Counted from the first letter of the stretch, positions 1 to 12,934 are shown. The stretch: DNA of 64,000 nt from Polytrichum commune (GCA_950295325.1 OX485804.1:3722001-3786000), one strand, 5' to 3'. Notes: generated by a model not told the origin, from the sequence alone. A program made the numbers and translations.

Positions 1-427
1 TTCGCATGTTGGCTTGCTTGAACGTTATTGAACCAACGGTTCCAATATGGATCAAGTTAATGGTCTCTACCCACGTGCCGGGAGGGAAAATTTCAGCGTT
101 TTATTTGAATTGCAATCTTCTTTCAAATATAAAAGAGAAGAGCTCATTTTTTTTCTTCAGGCTACCCTGAGACTGTTGGCCACTGGGTAGCGCTAGAAAA
201 AAAAATGGCGAAGTTGGAAGGGTCTTGGTAGTCTGGGGTGAGAAGCTCACCAGGTAGCAAGAGAGTGAGAGTAGGAGATGGAGGGCAGAAGCCTTGCTTC
301 GGTGAGAGGCGTTGTGTGCTCTCATTGTGTGCTCTTGTCGTGTTAGCATCAAGGAGCCTTTAGCGACGAGAGTTGATCCAGTAAATAAAATTGGATTCTT
401 TCGTGTTGAGGGTTATTGGAGTTCATT
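1..427. other. Intergenic sequence, no gene seen
   Basis: I see no exon-like stretch with recognisable protein similarity. The last eight bases (420-427, agttcatt) are one copy of the target-site duplication of the adjoining transposon. Confidence 0.5.
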
Positions 428-1237
428 CCCGGGGAGGGCACTCACGAAAATTTATTAAACCATGTGCGAAAGAATGTAGGGTACTTTTTATTCATTTGTG
501 ATAAAATTTATACAATTCTTCGATATAATGAAGCACCTCTACAAATACAAAGTTGTGTGTATAAATAAATAAGGGTACCATATAATGCATCAATTTATCT
601 AATTCTTTCAATCTAAAATAGGGTTGGGAATAGTAGGTAGAGAAAAAAATGTTGAGGCAGAGGTATACAATGCATTTTATGGTGGTCAATGGATGAAAAA
701 CTATCCATTTTCAATCCAAATTCCCGAATGAAAAATTTGGATGACGAGGGTTTTGGTGTTCTTTGCTTTGTGCGTTGCCTAGGGTTGCTTGCACCAATGC
801 AACGCTGTTTGTGAGGCATGATTTGGTGTTGAAGTTCTTGACGTGCATTTTGTGGTTGTGTGCGGTTTTCTGAGTTCTAGTGGTATGCTTGTGGTTTTCG
901 GAGTTCTAGTAGTAGAATCATTTGATTGTTTCTCTGTGGGCAACCGACGCCGAAGTTTCTCACGATACTGTACCAGACGAGAGACACTCTGCACAAGAGT
1001 CCTATGCGTTGTCATTCATGGGGTCAAATATAAAAATTATAAGGAACATAGGGTACTAGAAACTAGTTGAGTTGCGACTTTATAAATACAAATAGGGTCA
1101 TCTAAAATGACAAAATTTAGATTTATCTGTACTAATAGGGTGTAAAGAATTCCAATTTCTTAGATAAATAGCCCCGTGATAAATACCCTTCCGTCGCAGA
1201 TGGGTTATTAAATACATGTATGAGTGCCCTCCCCGGG
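428..1237. mobile_element. Non-autonomous TIR DNA transposon with 8-bp TSD
   Basis: The element is bounded by a perfect 17-bp terminal inverted repeat, cccggggagggcactca at 428-444 and its reverse complement at 1221-1237. It is flanked by an identical 8-bp direct repeat, agttcatt, at 420-427 and 1238-1245. The 810-bp interior is AT-rich, has no transposase-like frame and contains several AGGGTA/TACCCT motifs. An 8-bp duplication is typical of hAT and P-like families, but the ends do not show the common hAT CAGGG start, so the superfamily is left open. The boundaries could slide by one or two bases because the flanking G run extends the direct repeat to about 10 bp. Confidence 0.85.
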
Positions 1238-1257
1238 AGTTCATTGCGGCATAGATC

Positions 1258-1290
1258 AGGGTTTAGGGTTTTGGAGTTTAGGGTTTAGGT
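1258..1290 (+). repeat. Short interstitial telomere-like repeats
   Basis: Three to four imperfect copies of the plant telomere unit TTTAGGG (gtttagggtttt, gagtttagggtttagg) lie just outside the right end of the 428-1237 element. The tract is too short to be a fused telomere. Such motifs also occur as telo-boxes near plant promoters, but no gene is recognised here. Confidence 0.6.
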
Positions 1291-4200
1291 GCAGGTGTAG
1301 CGGGGTTGTGAAATCACCGTATGTTAAGGTGCTTGAACATCATCCTTTGGTTTCAATATGTTGGGTGTGAGATTGGGTCTAGGGTAGGGTTTGATCAGAT
1401 GGAGCCTCGAAGTTTAAGCAGGACTCACATTGTTTGCCTTTTAGTTTAACTGCTCAAAGTTTAAGGTTTCTCTTATCCTTCATGATGTTTGATTGATCTT
1501 CACATGCTTACCCACACTAGTTGACAACAACTTAAAGCAAGCACAAACATAGGCTTTGAGGTATACAAATTTGTTGCATTGAAATATCCATGTACAAAAA
1601 AGAAAAGTAGATGTGATGCAAGTGCAAGATTTAGTGTATGGAATCTATTGCATGACGCATAGACCCATATAGTATTAAATAACAAAAAGTTTGTCAAATA
1701 CCATACCAAAGTGGTATTAAAAGGGTGAAATTTGCATTAGTGACTGGGGAAATCTTTGGACATAATCAGTTGATATACTAACGTTTCCAAGTCCAATAGG
1801 TCACATGTGACATCTTTTAGTTTATTGTTGTTTAATTGGGAATCATCCTCTAAACATGTTGCATGGATTTCTTTTAGGTGCAAGAGCTGCAGATCATCAA
1901 TGCCTCCTTTAGAAGCAATCAATGGGCTATAGAAAATTAAGGTCTTATTCCTTTAAGGCCAATAATTATGGGAGGTACTCTCAAATAATAAGGTTAGTGA
2001 ACTATGTAACAACCAATTAGTGGCTCTGGTTCGGAATGTCCAACCATTGCATACTAGAAATGTTTATGTTTGAGCTTTAGGAACCGAATTGGACCTACAA
2101 GTATGAACCGAATTGGACCGAATTGGACCCGCAAGGGGCTGGATACATTGTGTTTCTAAACACAAATTGACTTCTATATCATATTTGACTTTATTTCACA
2201 GTCTAATACAATGCTTCAGTTACATGCCTTTGCTTTAGGTTTATTGTTTTGATTTAGTTCATGTGAGTATAGCATTGTGGCTAAACTTCACAATTCATGG
2301 TTGTAAGAAGACAAATGTTCTTCATGAAAAAAAACATTGCTTACAGAACCGAAAAAAAATGGGGTGTATGAAATAAAATGCAGTGTAAGAAAAAATGGAC
2401 AACAGTTGGGCTCCGAGAAAAAAAAATTGGGGTACATTCAAAAAAATTGGTTACTTGGGGTATAAGAAAAAAAATGCAGTATAAATAAAATAGGGTATTT
2501 TACAATGATTCCACCAAAAATTTATAATGATTGATAGGGTGTATTAAAATACAAGCATTTACCTTTATTTTGAAAGATACCATACCTTATGATCTTTTTG
2601 CAAGGTAGATAGCCCCCAATAAATAAGTCATGAGTGCATGTGTATGCATTAATTAAAGAGGGGTTGACCTACCCGTGCCATAGTCTCCCACTTTTGTGTG
2701 AAAATCTTGAACCTAGTGACATAGTCCAGTGGGATGACCATGTGATCCTTGTAGTGATTTCAAGTTTCATAACAATTATAATTCTTATATATATCATATT
2801 TACATGTGAATAGAGAAAAATATTTGTAACAACACTTCGGTGGAGATAACCATCATTCAAGGATCAAAAATCCCATATTTTCCATGAATATAGTGATTCC
2901 ATTGGAAAAACCATTCTTGGACCATTCAAAAGGTTGCGAGGTTGGCTATGAGCTCAATGGAGAACCATATATAATATGGTAAACTCATTTCCACATTTCA
3001 AAACACCTTTATGGAGTAAACGTTGCAGACCCCCCCCCCCTCTTAAAAAATCACTTCTTCAAACGATCCTCCAACCAATGCTAAGAGAATTGGAGGAATG
3101 ATGTGGCAACCACGATGTGATCTCATACCCAAACGATACCCTGGGAACAAATTCCTTGGCCCAAGGTTGAGGCAGTTGTTTTTAGACTCCAAACCAAGAT
3201 TTACCAAGCTTATCGCTTCAACGATATTCGGTACATTAAGGGCTTATTCATTTCAATTGGACCCCATTAAACTAATTAAAAAATTATGTCATTTTTGGAG
3301 TCAAATAATCTTAAATAATAAATTTAGGCTAATATAAACTTTGTTTCATTTTACCTTTCTTATGGATGAGTTTATATAGACACCACAAATCTCTAATCAT
3401 AATGTCGTGGTGTACAATACACAGGGAGTATTGTGAAAATGAATTTAATGTGTGCATACGTGTAATCTCATCCATCTGATTTATAGTGTCAGAAAACATA
3501 TTGAATTGTTGTATGACCTTCATTTATCTAATTTAGATTATTTGACCCTCGAAATATCATTAGAGTTGTTAGATTAGTATAGTGAGATTGAATTGACCAT
3601 ATGTCTATAGGGTGCATGCATATTCTTATGAAGGTGTTATTTTATTTTATTTTATTCATGTTCTCCAATTTCTACCAATTAGATTTACACAATAAATTTA
3701 CTCGTGTTTCATTGGCAAATCTATGTTGGAACACTTGCAAAAACTGGACCTCCCCTGATTTGGCTATGCTTATAACTCATATTTAAGTATGTTTGGACAA
3801 ACTGCTTGTCCAAAAATAATAAGGGGTGTGCACTTGTGGGGACAAAAACATTAAATAACAATAGCAAAAGCAACAACATAACAACCACAACTTTGAATGT
3901 TTTTATTCCATGTTTGCCAACCACCATATTTGTGTAGTTTTGTAATCTATTGTACGTCATATTGGTGGTTGGAATTGTCCAAAAGTCATGCATAAATCCA
4001 AATAGACTTCAATCCTAGTTTTTATGGGAAGTGCATGTTTGTTGATTTCTTAACTAGATACGTAGGTCCTCCCAATTGCATTCACTATTGAGTATAGAGT
4101 AGTTATTAATATTTGAAGACATAGTCCAATCTCTTTTAAACATGTGTCTTTATGATGTTTGCACTTTGATCCTCACCACACCACATACCAATCAAATCTA

Positions 4201-5240
4201 GGGGTCCGATTAAAAAAAACAAGCCACTTAAGACCCATCTACCTCAAAGTCCCTTCATTAACAAAGGATGAGCTCACATTGGTGCATGTAGCAAATCCAT
4301 AATTGCACTTGTACATTAGAAGCTACTCAACCTCCAAGCCATGAGGCCCGTGGTGTGTTGCTTCATGCACAAAAACATTTTCATTTCTAGTTGATTGTGT
4401 CAAAAGTGAAGCCATCCAAATTTAACTCATTCATCAAGTACACCAATGGTTGAATACCTTAATTAGTTGGATATCTTAATGTAATTTACATTCACAATAC
4501 ATCGCATAGGGCCAAAATGGATACCAAACACAAGCTTTACTCTATTGATCGTCAATATCGGATATGACATTATTTTGTTTTCCTCCTTGACACAAGATAA
4601 TGTAATAAAGAAAGTTTCAAACTTGTATCAGCACGTGGTGAGGACTTGTTGAAACTGTGCATATGAAGCACACATCTAGAGCCCATTAGGCCTTTAAAGA
4701 TTAACATCATGTCCCCACTAGTTAACTAAAAGAGCCCACCTCCCAAAAGAAGCATAACTCCTCATGCTACAACATGGTCCGTTGTGTTAAGCATTTGAAT
4801 AATGGGCTCACATTCATGCCGGTACAATGTACGGACGTAATTTTTCTTTTCTTTCTTTTTCTTTTTCTTTCTTTTCTTTCTTTCTTCATGTCCCCATTAG
4901 AGGTTGATAAGGGGTTGATATACCTTAACTAGAACTGAAACCACAAAGAGGAAACACTTGGTGGTGTAGACAACTGAATTTATAGTGGATATATGTTTTG
5001 TCTAAGGTATGTGGGTGTTATTCAATTACTTTGCACATTGGATACCCATTTTTTAAGGGTGTGTGTCAGATAAGGTGGGAATCTAAGAACATACATCACA
5101 AAGAGAGATGTCTAAATGAGATTGGACTATGTTTTCAAAGTTTATTAACTATTCTACATTCAATAGTAAACCTAACTGGGGGATCCTTATATTCATTTGA
5201 GTCAATTGACACACATGCACTTCCAATAAATATACACTAC
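1291..5240. other. Intergenic, AT-rich repeat remnants
   Basis: No gene is recognised. At 2340-2640 there is an AT-rich stretch with repeated GGGGTRTA/TAGGGTAT motifs whose right side (atagccccc...aataaataag...tgagtgc) resembles the right part of the 428-1237 element, so it is probably a decayed relative. A triple CCGAATTGGACC motif lies near 2085-2130, a C run near 3030, and a CTTT-rich microsatellite at 4843-4885. A minus-strand frame at 1737-1922 has amphipathic composition but matches nothing I know. Confidence 0.4.
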
Positions 5241-5745
5241 TAACATACAAGTCCTATGCAATCGTCCCATGTCGATGAAAGAACAATGAAAAATCTACCA
5301 CCATGTTAGATATCCAAATTTTCCAATTACATAAGACAAGTTTCCAATGACGTAGGTCAATTGCCTAGGACTCATACGCTTGTAGTGATGACTAAATAAA
5401 AAAGGGGTCCGACTTTCAATTCAACTCTTTTGAATGAAGTATCATCATAGACGTGTGGATGCAACACAAATTTTAAGACGTCAATCCTATCTACAGAAGG
5501 TGGAGGACAAGAAGAAAAAAAACTAATTGAATCATCACCCACATACCTTACCTAGTATTTGTGCAACTACCACTACTACCATACGAGTCCTACGAAATCC
5601 TCCCATGTCGATGAAAGAACAATGCAAATTTATCACCATGCTACATTTGCAATTTTTTCAGCTGCATAGAACAAGTTTCCAATGACGTAGGACAAGTTTC
5701 CAGTAACGTAGGTCAGGTACCTAGGTCTCATATGCTTGTAGTGTG
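5241..5745. repeat. Spaced tandem duplication, about 335-bp offset
   Basis: Two diverged copies lie at about 5241-5395 and 5578-5745. Both contain tcccatgtcgatgaaagaac, then caagtttccaatgacgtagg and a ctcatacgcttgtagtg end. The second copy carries an extra internal repeat of the caagtttccagtaacgtagg segment. No coding content was seen. Confidence 0.7.
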
Positions 5746-5756
5746 CAAAATGAACT

Positions 5757-6191
5757 GTAGCTCTCTAGCAGCTTGGGCACCTTTCTGCCTAATAATTAAT
5801 TGAAGTGCAAAAGTAAGTTAGCCAACCCAACAAATAATATTCTAAAATTGGGTAGATTCAAAAAGTAATTTAAAATAAGTTAGACATTCATTCCCGTTTG
5901 CTAGTCTCATTCCTGGTTTTAATGATAGTGTGTCAACATGACTTGTGGAGAAAATTCATGCTTGTATTGTTTTTAAACCATGAGTGAGATTGATGCCGCG
6001 TGAAGGTACTGTTGAAATATTTTTATGCTACTTTGTTGGATTCCAATGAATGTCACTTGCAGTACTGTGATTTTAGGCACTCGATGAATGCTATTTCTTT
6101 CTTTTTTGCAACACTCAACAAAATCAATATCCCAAAAATCGAGGCACCTCCAAAATCTAATTATTTTCTGCCCAAGCTGCTAGAGAGCTAC
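5757..6191. mobile_element. MITE with perfect 23-bp TIRs
   Basis: The sequence at 5757-5779 (gtagctctctagcag, then cttgggca) is the exact reverse complement of 6169-6191. The 435-bp interior is AT-rich and has no transposase. I could not identify a target-site duplication, so the superfamily is unresolved. The true ends could lie a few bases outside the perfect repeat. Confidence 0.75.
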
Positions 6192-6363
6192 GGCATTCCT
6201 CATAGCTTATTCATGTGGGCGACTTCAACCTAGCCTTGGACTCAATCTAAAGCTTTTTGTCCCCATATTGCAGGGTCGGGTATAATCAACCTGTGAGCAG
6301 TGCCTGAGTCTCCTAGCTAGTCGTTTCCATGACACCATGTAGCTTAAAGAAGTACTTAACTTA

Positions 6364-6365
<2 letters not shown>

Positions 6366-6419
<54 letters not shown>
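6366..6419. repeat. (CT)n microsatellite
   Basis: An uninterrupted CT dinucleotide tract of about 54 bp. A short (TA)n tract follows at about 6491-6508. Confidence 0.95.
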
Positions 6420-6422
<3 letters not shown>

Positions 6423-7353
6423 GGTCCACTAGCTAGGTTGACAGCCTAAAGGCCCGTGCGGTGTGGTTTCGGGTGTGCATGTAAGTTAAGATATATATAT
6501 ATATATATGTGTGTTGTGGCCAATTGAAAATTGACGGTAGGCTGCTTAGTCCACTTTAAAAAGTCTCGAGAAGTTGACATGGTTCAAGGTCAACTGGATG
6601 GGGCTTTCATCTCTTTTTCACAAAGCACTCTTAAAAGTGCGTGCCTACTAACTTATGAGGTGCAATCTCCTTCACTCACACCAAACTTTCCGTCCGGTCC
6701 TAGCCACGAGATTGCTAGGGATTATGTTGAGAAATAGATGTTGGCCCACCACTTTTCACACTATTACAGTCGGAGATGCCGACGGATGACATTGGAAGTA
6801 GCCGGTGTGATCAACCCCTGGAGCGAGGGATTGTTGTGCTCTCCTTGGTGATCGACACCAAATCAAAGGCACAGAAAATGACCGGGTGCCCTCTTTTTCC
6901 AAAGACTTGAATATCATAGGTGGTTCAACACAAATTGAAACTTGAATGAAGTGACATGTGTCACAATTCCATTAATGAGAAGTTATCGCATTGCAAAAAT
7001 CCATTCATCAAATCCAAAACTAACATTTCGGCACAAGTGTCCAACCTGCTTATCACCTCTGTTATAGTTTACGCAAAGAGTTACACACATTACACCATGC
7101 CTAGAGCACTAGAAGACCTCATATTGATATCTTAAATGTTCATAGCACCTACCAACATGGAGGATAAAAATGTTGACCACTGTGTACAACTTGGAAGATG
7201 CTAATTTTATATCAATGTAACACCTAAATTGGGGTCAAAAATCCCGAAGTAATGTAGTGAACTACAATTGGGATGAGTCAACAACAAATGTACATGGGGG
7301 AAAGCTTAACTGCACTCCCGAGGGTAGGTGTTGGGAAAACGAAGTCCAAGTTC
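6420..7353. other. Intergenic, no gene seen
   Basis: No conserved protein, RNA gene or transposon end was recognised on either strand. Confidence 0.4.
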
Positions 7354-7915
7354 TACACTAAATTGTTTAATTAGTGTGCGTTACCATCCAGAGTTACAAG
7401 TTGCTATAATGTTCCACCGACATTATCTTTTTTACCAAGTAAGTCATATCATATTCTTTGGTGTACACACTAACTATGTATGTTGTTTGGGTGTAAAATG
7501 ATACTCTCAGTAAAATGTTGTAGCAAAGCATAACTTAAATTGGTAAACCACACTAATTAGACAAAGTACACCAAATATGATATTTAGTGTTTGATACACT
7601 AAATACGAACGCATAAACTAAATATCACTAACCCTATGAAAGTAAGTAACACTAAATGTAAACTCAAACACTAAATATCAACTATGATAATATGTGGAAG
7701 TTACATGCACAAATTTAGTGTTAGTAAGAATATGAAAAAAAAATTAACAATGATAAAAGGAGAAGGGAGGTGGTGGTAGGGAAAGTGGTGGTAGGGAAAG
7801 TGGTGGCACATTTATGTCTAACACTAATTATCAACGAATTGAAAATTAGTGTTGAGCAAGATAGGGTGGTAACAACAGTAAATATAATCAAACGCTAACT
7901 ATCATATTTAGTGTA
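7354..7915. mobile_element. MITE-like repeat with TACACTAAAT ends
   Basis: The termini are tacactaaat (7354-7363) and its perfect reverse complement atttagtgta (7906-7915), and ACACTAAAT-type motifs recur on both strands inside. The left half is similar to 43140-43350. The right half (about 7810-7915) is similar to 40138-40245 in reverse orientation and more weakly to 18905-18960, so this is a dispersed family and not chance symmetry. No coding content and no clear target duplication were seen. Confidence 0.6.
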
Positions 7916-8210
7916 GTGTTCTTGTGACAGACTGAGAAGCAGCAATCTTGGAGTGACGGGTGACATCATGTAATTTTGTCGCCTTGTTTGTGTGGATCAA
8001 ATAGTTGCACATATACACTTGTGTCCCTCAATGCAGCAGCATGTTGGCTTACAATTCCACCACACATAAACGCTATATATATATATAAACTTGAGACACA
8101 GTACACCTGGTGATTGGTAAAATCAGAGGTGTGGCATGTTCCAAGTCATACTGAGCAATTGCAACTAATACCCAGGACAACGTACTGAAACAGTGGCAAG
8201 AATATTCATG

Positions 8211-8682
8211 GTGAGGGCGAGGCAAAGAGAAGGATGGTCACGTAACTCGTTGAACCACCCAGCCTAGTTAAAAATCTCAAGCCCAACCTTCAAATGCACT
8301 TTCTTTGACAAGGCAATGTAGACTTCTTCTAACTTGTGTGAACTCTTACCACTCCCGTTCTAATGTTGTCTTCTTCTTCTTTTGAGACAAAAGGTCGACA
8401 GGCCAACGCCAAAGCATAGGAGGGAGTTCACCACCTGGCAAGTTTGGTGAGAGCGAGGCAAAGAGAAGGATGGTCACATCACTCATTGAACCACCCAACC
8501 TGGTTAAAAATCTCAAGCGCAACCTTCAAATGCACTTTCTTTGACAAGGCAATGTAGACTTCTTCTAATTCATGTGAATTCTTACCACTACCATGCTAAT
8601 GTTGTCTTTTCTTTCCTTCTTTTTTGAGACAGAAGGTCAACATGCCAACGTCAAAGCACAGGAGGAAGTTCACCACCTGACA
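8211..8682. repeat. Tandem duplication of about 236 bp
   Basis: Unit 1 starts at 8211 (gtgagggcgaggcaaagag) and unit 2 at 8447 (gtgagagcgaggcaaagag). The two are collinear with about 90 percent identity by eye through to the ...caccacctg.caag end. No coding content was recognised. Confidence 0.85.
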
Positions 8683-10834
8683 AGATTTCCGTCAAGTAGA
8701 GAGGAGATTACACAACCAGGAACCAAACCACCAACCTCTTACTTGAGATTTGGGTATCTCTCCACCATCATCCATTAGTTTAGGGTCCCCATGCTAATGT
8801 TATCACAAGCCGCTGCAAATAAGTGATCTGATCTGGCATCCAACCAGAGCGCAAGAGTTCTCACCGCATTTTCAGCAGCTAATTTGCCTGCATAGATAGC
8901 ATGACCGACACCTTCTTCATATAAAGAAATGAGCACTGCAGCTCACAACAGGTCATTTTGGGTCTTTCGCTGTTCACATTGAAACTCGTGTGCAACCAAG
9001 TAAACACATCACCCTTTTTATAGACTTGACTTAAATGAAAATGACTCATAAACGTAGTATCTCAAAACCACTATTTTATCCAAAGAATTTACATCACTAC
9101 AGTAGTGCTATAGATACAACCACTGGAAGTCTAACTTAGGTCAAGAAAAAGTAAACTTATGTCCTCAAGGTCTATTTCTGCATGGATAACATGCCCACTC
9201 CACACTAGTACAGGGTACTACAGGTTCTTTGTCAACAAAGCCATTAGTAATAGCTCCCGCAACGAACCTTTTGAGCCTATCGACACTGTCCTGTTAGATC
9301 TGCATAGATAACATGCCCAATGCAAACTACACCATTTATGGTATTTAATGTCACGTCCACTATTTGCAAAGGGCCTAAACTAGATGCCTAGATGTTTTAA
9401 AGTGTCACGTCCACTAATTGCCAGTACGATTCCATTTGTCAACATAAGTAATTTCATTAAATGAAAAAAATTATTTACACTATGTCATTTAGAGTAGCAC
9501 ATATGGATATTTTAGATGATGATTTTTCACTTTTAGTATGCAAAGGAAGATACGTTTAGCACACAAATGGCAAGTGTTATATGCTTACATTCTATTATGC
9601 AAGAGGAAGATATTCTTGGGCATACTAAAGGCAAGTGTCATTTTTTGTACACTTCAGCCAACTTGTAGACCATTGTGTAACGTAAGCATCCATTGAACAT
9701 ACTTATGCCAAGATATTAGTAAGCGCACTTGAATGTCAAGTGTCATGAGGTGACATTTATTATGAAATTGTTATTCATCAGTGTAAAAAAACTTATCAGG
9801 GCAATTAACACTCTACAGATGCACTCATGATCTACAGATACATACAAACATGACTTTGATGGTCTCATTACTTGTTTTCTAGCAACAAAAGCATTGAATT
9901 TCACTCCAAGCCTTTGCCTGTCCCCAAGGTCTATAATATGAAACGCATCTCCTAGAAATGAATGTTGACAACTCGACAAATATACAATTTAGTCTCCTAG
10001 ATGGAGGCCTGCAGCATCCAACTCAATATCTTAAATCCACATCTACCCAGGACATTTTATTCACATTCCGCTTTCCTTGCAAGGAAAATACTGCCTAAGA
10101 AAGGAGTATTGATCCAAAAAGGTGGTAATAGGAAGCATATGTTAAGAGAGGCTACCAACCATTTCAGTATCCTAGCAAAGTAGAACAAGGTTCCATGGCG
10201 CTAATAAGGAAAGAAGGCTGGAAATAATGACTAAAGAAGGCCATTGAGTTTCCTGAAAGAAGGATGTGGCAAGCCCCCTTTGGAAGCTAGGAACATACCA
10301 GTTCCAAGAGCTGGACACTGATACATTTAATACATGTTTGCTGTTTTGATACCTGCTTATCTAGTCAAGAGAAGATACAGACCTGTTCTCAACAAATACA
10401 AGCAGTTCACAACCTTGTCACTGGTAATTCACAAAATGAAGCTTTAAATGGGAAATCACAACAGCACAAATGTTCAATTAGCGAGAAGCTTCATTGAAGG
10501 AGGGCTACATGCCACAACACCAAATAATCAAGTAAACTGTGACAGAGGAGATGACACTGATGCAAGATTGAACATCTTTTGCTCAAAGTTGGATCAATGT
10601 AAAGGTAAATCGCCGAGGTTTCACAAACTTCCAACAGCAATCAAGTAGACAAAGCTAGCTTTCCTTTGTCAGGGCTTTGCTCCTCCCATGCCTTGAAAGA
10701 GATGTCTGCAGTTATGGTGCCCCGACCCTGGCAGCGGTAAATATGCAGGAGAGCCCAACAATGAGAACTGAGGAGGACTGATAAGAATTGAGAGCTCAGG
10801 ATTGGGACAAGAAAACCCTGGTTATGCAAGGATT
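8683..10834. other. Intergenic and probable bL20 3' flank
   Basis: No independent gene is recognised. At about 9328-9425 there is a truncated relative of the MITE at 45403-45623 (tacaccatttatggtattta, then tgtcacgtccact repeated twice). Sequence immediately left of 10835 should contain the 3' UTR of the minus-strand bL20 gene. Confidence 0.4.
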
Positions 10835-12684
10835 CTATTGCTTGAGTTTAACTTGAGTAAAGGCAATGCGAGACAGATCGACCAAGGACTTGAAGCTGTA
10901 AGGCTCGTGCATAGCTATCTCTGACAACACTTTCCGGTTTAGGTCTATGTTTTCCTTTGCAAGCCCATTCATGAACTGGCCATAATTCACCTGCATCACC
11001 AAATCCACTCAATTTAGTTACTCTATGACCAATTCCAGATACAAAGATTCTAAAGTTCACCTCACAGATCATGAGAATCAAAATTATCCAGACCGCTTCA
11101 TTCTCCTCTCCAAAGAAATGAGATGGTTTGAAGCATACCCTTAAGGAATCCTCGCTTGGTCATAGATTGGCTGACTAGAACCCTAAAATGCATGTATTGC
11201 ATTTGCAAACAGCAATTAATAGTATTGTATTTGCAAAGAATATCTTGACAAAGATACAGTTCATATTATAGATGTTTTACAAGCACAAAGAAACCACAGC
11301 CACAAGAATCAAAATTATCCAAACTGCTTTGTTCTCCTCTCCAAAGGAATGAAATAGCTTAAAGGGTATCCCTCAACAAATCCTCACCCAGTCGAAGATT
11401 GGCTAACTATAACCCTAGAATGCATGTATTGTATTTGCAAACAGCAATTTATAGTATTGTATTTGCATAGAATCTCTTCCAAAAGATACAAGTGAAATAA
11501 TAAATGTTGTACAACCCCAGGGAAAGCCACAGCGACCATAACAAAGAAGTTCATATAATGTAATATTGTGGCTCATTGAAGACTGGACCATCACCTTCGT
11601 CATGAATGGTGGAGATTACCTCCCACTACTCCCGGTCCCTTCATGAGTTCCTGACAAGGGGATTGAATATGTGCTCAAAAGATGGGGCAGAATACGATGG
11701 TTCATTATCACAAAGCTAGGGTTTTGTTCTGTTTCTCAAAACATTGGAAAAGACAGAGACAATAGGGTTACTCTTCAACTCGTCAGGAGTTGGTATCCTT
11801 CTCTCCCCTATGATCTTCCAATGGTTGTTTTGCATGTAAAATAAATAATTCCTCTTCACTTGTAATGGTGCATGTTTGAAAGGAGTATTTGAATTTGAAT
11901 GAAGAGCAACCTACTCTTTCAGTTCAGTTCATTGAGGGCTAAACTCATTACAGCACCTATTGGCATGCCAAATTAATGAGTTTAACCCTCAATAAGAGAA
12001 TGTTCTTTGATCAAACCTCCACACAACCTCCAAGCGTGCACCAAAAACTTACCGAAAATGGACAGTGTTAAATGCTAAACAATCAACTCCCCCCAAAAAG
12101 TCATGTTGAGATAGATGATAACAATCGTGACTATTGGTGGGGAGTTGATCGTGCATATAATATAAGTTTCAGTGCATGTATGGAGGTCGTGTGGAGATTT
12201 GAACGAAGAACATTCTATATGAATTCATTTTAAGGTCAAACTCACCATTTTGGCATGCCAAGAGGTGCTAGAATGAGCTTGGCCCTCAATGAAATGAACC
12301 TACGTAAAAAAATGTCCTTCATTCAAATTAAAAAACCACCTCCGAACATGCACCATCACAAGTGGGAAGACATTATCGAAATTGTATGCAAAACAACCCA
12401 TGCAAGATCATAGGGGAGGAGACCAACTCCCGACGAAACGTTCCATTAAGTGAAAGGAGAAAAATACAATGGATGCGAAAGTAAGAAAGATAAATCACCC
12501 CATGCTGCCGAGTGCCGGCATTGATGCGCTGAATCCAAAGCCCTCGCATGTCGCGCTTCTTATTGCGACGATCCCTATACGCATACTGCAATGCCTTCTC
12601 CACTCGCTCCCTGGCTGCCCGGATGCAGTTCTTGCTGCGACCTCGGAACCCCTTCGCCAGCTGCAATATCTTCTGGTTGTTCAT
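10835..12684 (-). CDS. bL20-family ribosomal protein, two exons (probably mitochondrial)
   Basis: Exon 1 is 12684-12499 and exon 2 is 10990-10835; the intron (12498-10991) has a GTGATT donor and a TGCAG acceptor. The join is in phase 0 and gives 113 aa. Exon 1 begins [15 protein letters not shown] and contains the bL20 signature [18 protein letters not shown]. Exon 2 begins [20 protein letters not shown] and continues through the conserved [15 protein letters not shown]. The family is a 23S-type rRNA-binding large-subunit protein needed for ribosome assembly. The lack of a long N-terminal transit peptide and the close fit to the short plant nuclear bL20 suggest the mitochondrial ribosome; that location is inferred. 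The start is the only Met before the conserved N-terminus. Telo-boxes lie upstream. No frameshift or stop interrupts either exon. Confidence 0.93.
11075..11535. repeat. 231-bp tandem duplication in the bL20 intron
   Basis: Two adjacent copies start at 11075 and 11306 with gaatcaaaattatcc. They remain collinear through ctcctctccaaa, aatgcatgtattg and tttgcaaacagcaatt. The whole array lies inside the single bL20 intron. Confidence 0.85.
11857..12364. mobile_element. Foldback-type MITE in the bL20 intron
   Basis: The left arm, from cacttgtaatggtgcatgtt at 11857, is matched in reverse complement by the right arm ending in aacatgcaccatcacaagtg at 12364, over about 115 bp. The inner segments are also mutually inverted, so almost the entire 508 bp can fold on itself. 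It has no coding capacity. It ends 135 bp from the bL20 exon 1 splice donor. No certain target duplication was found. Confidence 0.8.
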
Positions 12685-12747
12685 TGTGACCGATGTGCCT
12701 TCCTTTCACCTTCCTTTTTGGCTCTCCTCGGTCGATGGAAAACACCG

Positions 12748-12756
12748 AACCCTAAA
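12748..12756. promoter_or_regulatory. Telo-box in bL20 5' region
   Basis: The sequence aaccctaaa lies 64 bp upstream of the bL20 start codon. AAACCCTAA-type telo-boxes are established cis elements of plant ribosomal protein and other translation-apparatus genes. Function here is inferred from position. Confidence 0.5.
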
Positions 12757-12934
12757 TGCTACACTCGCCTGCCTCCGCCTCTTTCCATCAATTCAACCAG
12801 AAAATCAAGTCATCTCCGATATGGTAAACACTTTTGGCTACACACTAAGGATGCATTCCACATCAACGAGGTCTCTGGAGATCCAATTTACTTACTTACA
12901 GTTTCGATGCTCGCAAAACCCTTGCGAAGCCCGC

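Noticed and set aside
1258-1290. Interstitial telomere from chromosome fusion
   Set aside because: Only three to four imperfect units; too short and too degenerate.
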